From positions 1-64,000 of the forward strand of contig JAJEAC010000035.1 of the NCBI GenBank assembly GCA_022824315.1: 64,000 bases of DNA, written 5' to 3'. The translations under genes and the position numbers were made by a program. Shown here in pieces: positions 8,295-15,507 of this stretch. This stretch comes from Silicimonas sp. GTDB taxonomy: Bacteria; Pseudomonadota; Alphaproteobacteria; Rhodobacterales; Rhodobacteraceae. How positions within the stretch are numbered: the first letter of the stretch is position 1; each line of letters starts with the position of its first letter. Below the pieces are notes generated by a model. The model was not told the origin of the DNA and made no database searches. It was given only the letters and a program-made list of their open reading frames with translations.

Positions 8295-8371
8295 GCGCTG
8301 GTAGCTCAGCTGGATAGAGTGCTTGACTACGAATCAAGAGGTCGGGGGTTCGAATCCTCCCCAGCGCGCCA
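8295..8371 (+). tRNA. tRNA-Arg (anticodon ACG)
   Basis: 77 nt with encoded CCA and the same acceptor stem as the preceding tRNA. Loop CTACGAA gives anticodon ACG, whose A34 is normally deaminated to inosine so that it reads CGT, CGC and CGA. Only six bases differ from the TCG gene 229 bases upstream. Confidence 0.95.
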
Positions 8372-8653
8372 TCTCCTCAATCTGATCAAGATCATCTGGA
8401 GCGACCTCAAGATTGGCCGGGAGGAAGGTCAACCACTCCCGAGTGCGGTCGTCCGGAAAGGCGTGGTCCGGCAAGTGCCCAGGACAAAAGCTCTGGAAAT
8501 TGTCGAGATCGCCAAGTTCCAAGGAGGAGAAGCCAGCGACCCGGGCAGCCCGTGACTTTGTCGCCGTGAATTCCGCTCGTAGTCGGTGCCGACCGACAGA
8601 GTTGCGCCCGTCCACGAACTTCCTAGGTTGGGGCGACCGACTTGGAGGGACAA

Positions 8654-10567
8654 ATGACGGAAGGCCCAAGACGCGAACTCGGCGTATGCTATTATCCGGA
8701 GCACTGGCCCGAAGAGGTCTGGGCCGACGACGCCCGCCGGATGGCCGAGTCGGGGCTGTCCTGGGTGAGGATCGGGGAGTTTGCATGGTCGAGGCTCGAA
8801 CCCCAGCCGGGCAAGCTGGATTTCGAATGGCTTGACCGGGCCGTCGAGACATTGGGGCAGGCGGGTCTCAAGGTTGTCCTTGGAACACCCACGGCGACAC
8901 CGCCGCGATGGATGCTCACCCGCCATCCTGACATGGTCGCACTCGACGACAAGGGTCGGCCGCGCGGTTTCGGTTCGCGGCGGCACTACTGCTTCTCGCA
9001 TGAGGGGTACCTCGAGGAATGCCGGCGCATCGTGACGCTGCTGGCCCAGCGCTACGGCAAGAACCCCCATGTTGCCGCCTGGCAGACCGACAACGAATAC
9101 GGATGTCATGAAACCGTGGTAAGCTATTCGGACGCCGCAAAGAGGAGTTTTCGGGCGTGGTGCGCCCAGCGCTACCAGTCCCCGGACGCACTGAATCGCG
9201 CCTGGGGCAACGTCTTCTGGTCAATGGATTACGCCGAATTCGATGAGATCGGGCTTCCGAACCTCACCGTCACGACGCCGAATCCGTCCCATGTCCTCGC
9301 GTTTCGCCGCTACTGTTCCGATCAGGTCGTGCGTTTCAACCGCGCACAGGCAGACATCCTGCGCCGCTACACGGACGCGCCGTTGATCCACAACTACATG
9401 TGCCGAATCCTGTCCTTCGACCACTTTGATGTGGCGGCCGACCTCGACATTGCATCTTGGGACAGCTATCCGCTCGGCTACCTAATCGATCGCCTGGATG
9501 CAGACGAAACCGAGCAGGAGCGTTTCCTTCGCCAAGGCCATCCCGATGCCCAGGCATTCCATCATGATCTTTACAGATCCGTCGGACGGGGCCGCTACTG
9601 GATCATGGAGCAGCAGCCCGGGCCAGTGAACTGGGCCAGATGGAATGTCGCACCGCTGGACGGGATGCCGCGTCTCTGGGCTTGGGAGGCCTTCGCGCAC
9701 GGAGCCGAGGCGGTCTGTTTTTTTAGGTGGCGCCAAGCGCCTTTTGCCCAAGAGCAGATGCATGCGGGCCTTCTGCGGCCAGACGGTGCGGATGCTCCCG
9801 CAATCATCGAGGCTCGGCAACTGGCAAGCGAAATCGCCACGATGTCCGACGTCGGCACGACCAGGGCCAAGGTGGCGGTCGTGTTCGACTACGCGTCATC
9901 ATGGGCATGGGATGCGCTCCCTCAAGGTGCGGATTTCACGTATTTCGGACTGGTATTCGACACCTACAAGGCTCTTCGGCGCGCCGGGCTCTCGATCGAT
10001 TTCCTTCCAGCCGACGTCAAGTCTCTCGACGATTATGACCTCGTGTTCATTCCCGGCCTGCTGACGCTGTCCGACACCCTCAGGCTGGCGCTTGAAGCCT
10101 TCGCCGGCACGGCAATCATCGGGCCCAGAACGAACAGCAAGACGAACGAACTCGCAATTCCGGATCCGTTGCCGCCGAACCTGCCCGGTCTTGATGCGAC
10201 CGTCTCTCGCGTCGAAAGCCTGCCTCCCTTCGCCCGCGTACCCCTGGAGGGCGGCGGGAACTTTCATCGCTGGTTCGAACATCTGGAAGGTGATGCCGCC
10301 GTCACCATGGCCACCGTTGACGGTCGGCCAGCCGTCATGTCCCGTGGCAAGTTGCATTACGTGGCGGGCTGGCCGGATCAGGCGGCCTTCGATCATCTTG
10401 TTGTCGGCGCCTGCGCCGCCGAAGGGCTTGACGCCAGGACTCTGCCGGACGGCCTCCGGATCCGGGACACGGCGACACATCGCTTCGTCTTCAATTACGC
10501 GCCGGAACCCATGGACTTCGAAGGCACGACACTTCCGCCGGCGGGTGTGCACTGGCACCCGATTTGA
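8654..10567 (+). CDS. Beta-galactosidase, glycoside hydrolase family 42
   Basis: 637 residues, usual GH42 length. The N-terminal TIM barrel begins GVCYYPEHWPEEVW and carries the acid/base Glu148 in TDNEYG and the nucleophile Glu319 in WIMEQQPG. A class-I-glutamine-amidotransferase-like trimerisation domain follows (about 390-590) and a short beta C-terminal domain ends it. GGAGGG 5 bases before ATG 8654 fixes the start; an in-frame TTG at 8642 overlaps that site. There is no signal peptide, so it acts in the cytoplasm on imported galactosides. No sugar transporter is adjacent. The stop is followed by an insertion-sequence remnant. Confidence 0.93.
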   Translation: MTEGPRRELGVCYYPEHWPEEVWADDARRMAESGLSWVRIGEFAWSRLEPQPGKLDFEWLDRAVETLGQAGLKVVLGTPTATPPRWMLTRHPDMVALDDKGRPRGFGSRRHYCFSHEGYLEECRRIVTLLAQRYGKNPHVAAWQTDNEYGCHETVVSYSDAAKRSFRAWCAQRYQSPDALNRAWGNVFWSMDYAEFDEIGLPNLTVTTPNPSHVLAFRRYCSDQVVRFNRAQADILRRYTDAPLIHNYMCRILSFDHFDVAADLDIASWDSYPLGYLIDRLDADETEQERFLRQGHPDAQAFHHDLYRSVGRGRYWIMEQQPGPVNWARWNVAPLDGMPRLWAWEAFAHGAEAVCFFRWRQAPFAQEQMHAGLLRPDGADAPAIIEARQLASEIATMSDVGTTRAKVAVVFDYASSWAWDALPQGADFTYFGLVFDTYKALRRAGLSIDFLPADVKSLDDYDLVFIPGLLTLSDTLRLALEAFAGTAIIGPRTNSKTNELAIPDPLPPNLPGLDATVSRVESLPPFARVPLEGGGNFHRWFEHLEGDAAVTMATVDGRPAVMSRGKLHYVAGWPDQAAFDHLVVGACAAEGLDARTLPDGLRIRDTATHRFVFNYAPEPMDFEGTTLPPAGVHWHPI

Positions 10568-10725
10568 GCGATCATTTCATGTGGCGTCGAAGTGGTACGC
10601 AACGAAAGATCTTTCCCGGCAAGCCGTCCTGTTTCTTGCTCCGGCGATTCCGACCTTCATGGGTGTCGGCGGATTCGAAGCCGGTCCCATTTTCGGCCTG
10701 GCTGGGGACATGCAATCTGAAGCCG

Positions 10726-10832
10726 GTCTTCTGTAACAATGGTTGCCATGAAGTCCGCGGATGACGACGGCAGGAGGTGGTTCGATGAGAAGCAAGGCGA
10801 TGGAATTGGTGCTGAGCGACGAGGAGTGCGGG
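10726..10832 (+). repeat. Left copy of a 107-bp inverted repeat (IS630-type end)
   Basis: This 107-bp stretch matches the complement of 18011-18117 at most positions, including CAGGAGG, the start TTCGATGAGAAGCAAGGCG and the following GGTGCTGAGCG segment. It comprises the outer end and first codons of an IS630-type transposase gene reading inward to the aio genes. Confidence 0.85.
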
Positions 10833-11060
10833 TTTCTCGAGGGGCATGTCCGAAAGCACAAGGCGACGTAGTCGCTGTCCAACCGTTGCAGGATCATCTT
10901 TCTCCGCGCCGACGGGTTTCGAGGGAGGTCGCCGGGCGCATCGGCGTGCACGAGCACACTGTCAGTGGCGCGGGAGGTTCGCCGAGAAGCGCACCGACGG
11001 CCTGTGCCACCGTTCTGGCGTACATCGCGGCGCGGATGGCATCGATCCGCACGCATCGCA
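10785..11060 (+). pseudogene. IS630-family transposase fragment
   Basis: From ATG 10785, preceded by CAGGAGG, the frame reads MRSKAMELVLSDEE and stops at 10869-10871. Matches to an IS630-type N-terminal helix-turn-helix region continue in shifted frames (CRIIFLRADGF, then GVHEHTVS, then RFAEKRTDGL), which shows frameshifts and decay. The catalytic DDE half is missing. It lies directly upstream of aioX and is the left flank of the arsenite oxidase locus. Confidence 0.65.
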
Positions 11061-11142
11061 GCTCGATTTGTCAACGGGCCCAGGAAAGTCGCGACTCTTG
11101 CAATTGCGCAGAGCCTTTCGCTAGTGTTTGACGGGAGTGTCC

Positions 11143-11994
11143 ATGAGAAGGCGTGATTTCATCAATAGTGCTGCGGCGACAATGGCGGTGTCCTTGCCGT
11201 TTGTGGCGCGTGCCGCTGCGCCTTTCCGGTTGGGCTTGACCCCTGTGTTTCTCGACAACGATGCCCTCATCATTGACCGATTGCGCTCAAGTGTGTCAGC
11301 GGCCATGGGCGAGCCTGCCGTGCTCATTCAGCGTCGCACATATCAGGAAATCACCGCCATGCTGCTGGACGGGTCGGTCGAGGCGGCGTGGATTTGCGGG
11401 TTTCCCTATCTGCAGCATCAGGATCGGCTGACCTTGATTGGCGTGCCGCAATGGCGGGGCCGACCGCTCTATCAATCCTATTTGATCACCGGTGCCGGCG
11501 ACACCGCCAAATCTCTCGCGGATCTCAAAGGAGGAACACACGCCTTTTCGGACCCTGACAGCAATTCGGGCTATTTGGTCACGGCTTCCGATCTCGCCCG
11601 CGCCGGCAGCACGCCCGTGGAGTTCTTTGCACGCACCATATATACATATGGCCATCGCAATGTCGTCCGCTCCGTCGCAGGTGGCTTGACGCGATCCGGT
11701 AGCGTTGATGGCTATGTTTGGGAAACGCTTGCGCAAGTTGAGCCGTCGCTTACGCAGCGTACACGCGTCGTGGCCCGTTCCGAGTGGATGGGGTTTCCTC
11801 CGTTTGCGGCGCGCAAGGACCGAGCGGCCTCGGAAAGCGTTCGACGCTTCGCAACGGTCTTGAAGTCTCTTGACGCATCTGAAGTGGGGCGTGAAGTTCT
11901 CGCGTTGCTTTACCTCGACAAGATTTTGGAAGGGGAGGAGTCACTGTTCGACAGCATCAAACTTCGAATGGCAGACCTTCCTGAGCGCCGGTGA
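11143..11994 (+). CDS. aioX: AioX-like periplasmic arsenite-sensing binding protein
   Basis: 283 residues. The twin-arginine-type leader MRRRDFINSAAATMAV is followed by a PhnD/SsuA-like solute-binding fold. The mature protein has a single Cys (Cys85 in WICGFPYL), as expected for AioX, where a conserved Cys is needed for arsenite binding and signalling. ATG 11143 is chosen over TTG 11128 because it starts the leader. Its stop overlaps the GTG of the kinase gene, and kinase, regulator and oxidase genes follow in order. By family knowledge it binds arsenite in the periplasm and activates AioS. There is no ABC permease nearby, which argues against a transport role. Confidence 0.88.
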   Translation: MRRRDFINSAAATMAVSLPFVARAAAPFRLGLTPVFLDNDALIIDRLRSSVSAAMGEPAVLIQRRTYQEITAMLLDGSVEAAWICGFPYLQHQDRLTLIGVPQWRGRPLYQSYLITGAGDTAKSLADLKGGTHAFSDPDSNSGYLVTASDLARAGSTPVEFFARTIYTYGHRNVVRSVAGGLTRSGSVDGYVWETLAQVEPSLTQRTRVVARSEWMGFPPFAARKDRAASESVRRFATVLKSLDASEVGREVLALLYLDKILEGEESLFDSIKLRMADLPERR

Positions 11995-13415
11995 TCCGCA
12001 AGGCTTGGCGGGAATGTCCCGTCACTTTGCGCGTGGCCATTGCGACGGGCGCCCTGATGGTCCTTCTTGGGCTCATTGCGTCACAGCAGGTCCTTTCAAC
12101 TCTTTCCAGCCTCCAAAACGAGCGATTGCGGGAGGTGGCGCAATCGCATGTCGGCGGGCTCAAGGTCGCGCTCGGCTCCTTCGTTCTGCACAGGGATGTT
12201 TGGGAAGTCTACGACGCCTTGGATCGCGCAGGATCCGAGGGGGCCGGGGCTCGCATCCTGTTTTCGGCCGTTGCCGATGACCGCGGCAGGGTTCTGGCCT
12301 CATCGGACCCCGCGCGCGCACCGATCGACTTTGAGTTTGAGGCGCTCCTCAACGATGCGGTTCCGGTGCAAGAGGTCACTGCAAGTGAAGGCAGGAACTC
12401 CGTTCGCATCGTCGAGCCATTATTGGTGCAGGGTCGCGAAGTTGGCAGCTTGCTAACGGAACTGGATGTCAGCGACCTTTTGGCGCAACGGCGCTCCACA
12501 TCCCTGGCACTTCTGGCGGCCAACTCTGTCGCAACCTTGCTCTTGGCCCTAGCCGGGTATTGGATCGTGGCACGACTTCTGCGTCCGGTTGAACTGCTGA
12601 CAAGCCAAATGGGGGCAAGTGGCGTCGCTCCGCAGCAAATTCCTGCCGAAGACATCGCGAAGACGGACCCTGCGTTTGCACCGCTATTGCACAACTTCAA
12701 CAGCATGATCGACGCAATTGATGCCCAGCGTGAGGCAGAACGACGCTTGGCGGATCGTGAGCGCTTTGTCAGCTTGGGGCGCTTGTCGTCTTCCTTGGCG
12801 CATGAGATCAACAATCCGCTTGGGGGGTTGCTGAACGCAACAGACACCATCCGTACCTATTCGGATCGCCCTGACGTGGTCCGAAGTTCGGTCGATATCC
12901 TGGACCGCGGATTGAAACACCTGCGTGATGTCAGCCGGGCCATCCTCGAGGAAAATCGGCGGGACCGTTCAAATGCACGTCTTTCATTCGAAGATTTTGA
13001 CGACTTGAAAGTACTCTTTGAACCAGAAGCGAACAGACACGGACAGCAACTGGACTGGAACGTTGACCCTGAACGTTCGACTGCCTCTGCGTTTCCTTCG
13101 GCACCGATCCGTCAAATCGCCCTGAATTTGTTGCTCAATGCCTCTTCTGCCGCCGGCAAAGGCGGCCACGTTGGGTTTGCGGCGCACGCAAACGCCAATG
13201 GGCTGGACTTGAAAGTCACAGACAACGGACCCGGGTTCAGCGAACACGCCAGGCAGCGGCTTCTGTCCGAGACCCCCGTGGAACCGGGCGGCGGAGTTGG
13301 CCTGCGCCTGGTGCGGGAGCTTGTGAGTGAACTGGGCGGTGAGATTGCACTGGAGCGATCTGGTGATCTGACCAATATCCTGGTTCACCTTCCCAAACGG
13401 GCGCCGGACCAGTGA
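11991..13415 (+). CDS. aioS: AioS sensor histidine kinase
   Basis: 474 residues. Membrane segment near 18-38, periplasmic domain, second segment near 165-190, HAMP, HisKA with SLAHEINNPLGG (His near 268) and HATPase with NLLLNASSAA, TDNGPGF and GGGVGLRLVREL. Starts at a GTG within the end of aioX and ends in an overlap with aioR, so the three are translationally coupled. In the AioXSR system of arsenite oxidisers the kinase receives the AioX signal and phosphorylates AioR, which switches on aioBA. The gene order here matches that system. Confidence 0.9.
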   Translation: MIRKAWRECPVTLRVAIATGALMVLLGLIASQQVLSTLSSLQNERLREVAQSHVGGLKVALGSFVLHRDVWEVYDALDRAGSEGAGARILFSAVADDRGRVLASSDPARAPIDFEFEALLNDAVPVQEVTASEGRNSVRIVEPLLVQGREVGSLLTELDVSDLLAQRRSTSLALLAANSVATLLLALAGYWIVARLLRPVELLTSQMGASGVAPQQIPAEDIAKTDPAFAPLLHNFNSMIDAIDAQREAERRLADRERFVSLGRLSSSLAHEINNPLGGLLNATDTIRTYSDRPDVVRSSVDILDRGLKHLRDVSRAILEENRRDRSNARLSFEDFDDLKVLFEPEANRHGQQLDWNVDPERSTASAFPSAPIRQIALNLLLNASSAAGKGGHVGFAAHANANGLDLKVTDNGPGFSEHARQRLLSETPVEPGGGVGLRLVRELVSELGGEIALERSGDLTNILVHLPKRAPDQ

Positions 13416-14620
13416 GCTTCACCGGCCGTCACATCGTGCTTGTCGAGGACGATGCTACCATGGGCCATTCCCTTGTTCAGCGCCTTGAACTCGAAGGCGC
13501 GCGGGTTACTTGGGTCAAGCAGATGGTGCGCGGCATTTCCGCCATTCGAACACCACGTCATCCGGTTGATGCCGTCGTGTGCGACATCGGCCTTCCCGAC
13601 GGAACGGGCGAAGACATCTTGGCGGCGGTCGCCGGGACAATCACGCCCCCGCCGTTCCTGTTCATCACCGGACAGGGCGAAATTGGCCAGGCAGTCAGGC
13701 TCCTGAAGGCCGGTGCCACGGACTATCTGACCAAACCTTTCGAGTTGTCGACACTGCTCGAACGCCTGACCTCGGTATTCTCGTCAGCAATGGAGGGACA
13801 TGATCTCCCTGAGAGTGTGGGGATATCCACCCTGGCGCGCCGGCTGGAAGGCCAGATAAAGCAGGCTGCCGCAGCGGATGGCCCGGTTCTCGTCAAGGGC
13901 GAGCGAGGACTTGGAAAAATGCGCATTGCGCGCCGCCTCCTGAAATTGTCAGGCCATCCAGAGAACGGCATTTCTGAGATCAATGGCTTCGACACTTCCG
14001 GCGACCCGGACTGGCGTGAACTCGATGATGACCAGGCGCTAATTGTCTCGGGCGTCGAAAGACTGCCGGAAGAGACGCAAAGGCGATTGCTGGCCACCGT
14101 GCGCAATCCCGATCGTCGGGTGATCGTGCTTGCCGTAACTTCAGCAGAGGGTGAACTGGGCGCAGGTGGCGTTGGCGAAGACTTGTACTACGCGCTGTCG
14201 CCCGGGGAAATTGTCGTTCCACCGCTAAGGCAAAGGCCTGAAGATGCGGTGTGGTTGGCGAATAAGATCTTCAACGCGTTGAATGCCCGTCGAGCCAATC
14301 CTCTCAGCGGACTGTCTGACCTTTCCTTGACCGCGTTGCGCGAGCACGACTGGCCCGGAAACGGGCGCGAGGTTCGCTCCCGCGTGGTGCGGGCGGTGTC
14401 CGCGCCAAATGACGGTTGGGTGCACCCGGTTGACCTTTTCCCCGAGCTGGATGTGGATTCGTCGAGACTTGAAACCCTCGCGGAAGTGCGCGACGCGGCG
14501 GAACGGCGTCAGATTCAACGAGCCTTGGTTCGGACTGGTGGCCAAATGACGGAATCCGCACGTTTGTTGCGCGTCTCGCGGACCACTCTGTGGGAAAAGA
14601 TGCAAAAGCTGAATCTATGA
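13412..14620 (+). CDS. aioR: AioR response regulator, NtrC-like but lacking the sigma-54 loop
   Basis: 402 residues. Receiver domain 1-120 with acidic pair near 12-14, phospho-acceptor Asp58 in CDIGLPDG and Lys in DYLTKPF. An AAA+ domain follows (about 130-340) with a Walker A of form GERGLGKM (Ser/Thr replaced by Met). The C-terminus is a Fis-type helix-turn-helix ending TTLWEKMQKLNL. The GAFTGA loop that contacts sigma-54 is not present, and the domain is shorter than in typical AioR. Start is GTG 13412, overlapping aioS by 4 bases. By context it controls aioBA, 347 bases downstream. A sigma-54-independent mechanism is inferred. Confidence 0.88.
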   Translation: MSFTGRHIVLVEDDATMGHSLVQRLELEGARVTWVKQMVRGISAIRTPRHPVDAVVCDIGLPDGTGEDILAAVAGTITPPPFLFITGQGEIGQAVRLLKAGATDYLTKPFELSTLLERLTSVFSSAMEGHDLPESVGISTLARRLEGQIKQAAAADGPVLVKGERGLGKMRIARRLLKLSGHPENGISEINGFDTSGDPDWRELDDDQALIVSGVERLPEETQRRLLATVRNPDRRVIVLAVTSAEGELGAGGVGEDLYYALSPGEIVVPPLRQRPEDAVWLANKIFNALNARRANPLSGLSDLSLTALREHDWPGNGREVRSRVVRAVSAPNDGWVHPVDLFPELDVDSSRLETLAEVRDAAERRQIQRALVRTGGQMTESARLLRVSRTTLWEKMQKLNL

Positions 14621-14967
14621 CCTGTGCGTGTTCGGCAATCCTAACGCACGACAAAAAGTAATTTAAAACAACTCTTTATAATCGTGCCCTTTGTTCTTGC
14701 AGCATGTCAGGCGGTGGTCGTACCGGGTTATCACGTCGCCGATCATGACAGCTCCATGCAATGATCTCTCGCGGAAGCCAAGACCGGCGGGCCGCATGCT
14801 TCTGGAATTTCGCGTCACTCCGGCGGCCTGCCACGTTCGGATTTCCGAACGGCAAGATTCTCACTTTATTTTCAGTGCCTTGTGAGCGGAATTACTTGGA
14901 TTTCTGAAATGCCATGGGCCTGGGGTCAGATTATCATGCCATTGTATGCCAAGAGGAGGACTCTTTC
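14621..14967 (+). other. aioR-aioB intergenic region
   Basis: 347 bases with no gene. AT-rich patches near 14655-14685 contrast with the host sequence. The region should contain the aioBA promoter. I find no convincing sigma-54 -24/-12 element. A perfect 7-bp dyad at 14834-14851 is the main visible signal, and GAGGAGGA (14953-14960) is the ribosome site of aioB. Confidence 0.6.
14834..14851. promoter_or_regulatory. Dyad CGTTCGG-ATTT-CCGAACG, candidate operator
   Basis: A perfect 7-bp inverted repeat with a 4-base spacer, partly extended by flanking GCC/GGC, 117 bases upstream of the aioB start. It could be the AioR binding site or a small hairpin. The AioR role is inference from position. 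Confidence 0.45.
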
Positions 14968-15492
14968 ATGAGCAAAAGATGCGAGCGGCTAGTGGATGCC
15001 GGCCGTCGGCAATTCTTGCGTGGTGGTGCCGTTGCGGCGGCTGGCGCAGCTGTGGTGACGGTAGCGCCGGGCGAGGCGCAGGCCGCACCGGCAAGCGCTC
15101 AGCTCGATTACCCATCCAACAAACTCTCGAACGTGGCGGATCTGGCCGTCAACGAACCCGTGGACATCGAATACCCGGATGCCGACAGCCCTGGCGTTCT
15201 TCTGAAGCTCGGGACTGCGGTTGAAGGTGGCGTCGGCCCGGATGGCGACATTGTCGCCTATTCGGTGCTTTGCCCGCACCAGGGGTGGTTCCTGAATTAC
15301 AACGGCGACGACAAGACCTTCAACTGCCCGGGCCACTACTCGCGCTACGATGCCGAGGCCGGTGGTCAGCAGATCTGGGGTCACGCGACCCAGAACCTGC
15401 CGCAATTCACGCTTCGCGTGGCCGACAACGGCGACATCTTCGCCGAGGGCTGCAGCGACCTGATCTTCGGCCGTCCGTCGAACGTATTGTGA
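14968..15492 (+). CDS. aioB: Arsenite oxidase small subunit (Rieske 2Fe-2S)
   Basis: 174 residues. Twin-arginine leader RRQFLRGGAVAAAGAAVV (13-30) directs the folded AioBA complex to the periplasm. Rieske ligands are Cys102/His104 in CPHQGW and Cys120/His123 in CPGH. The two extra cysteines that form a disulfide in most Rieske proteins are Trp107 and Gly122 here, as in the Alcaligenes faecalis enzyme where they are Phe and Gly. The start is set by GAGGAGGA seven bases before ATG 14968. It passes electrons from AioA to a cytochrome or azurin. aioA follows after 15 bases. Confidence 0.95.
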   Translation: MSKRCERLVDAGRRQFLRGGAVAAAGAAVVTVAPGEAQAAPASAQLDYPSNKLSNVADLAVNEPVDIEYPDADSPGVLLKLGTAVEGGVGPDGDIVAYSVLCPHQGWFLNYNGDDKTFNCPGHYSRYDAEAGGQQIWGHATQNLPQFTLRVADNGDIFAEGCSDLIFGRPSNVL

Positions 15493-15507
15493 GGGGAGGA
15501 ACAATCT

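Noticed and set aside
14680-14700. Possible sigma-54 promoter (TTGC near 14696) before aioB
   Set aside because: The GG element at the right spacing is missing, and AioR lacks GAFTGA.
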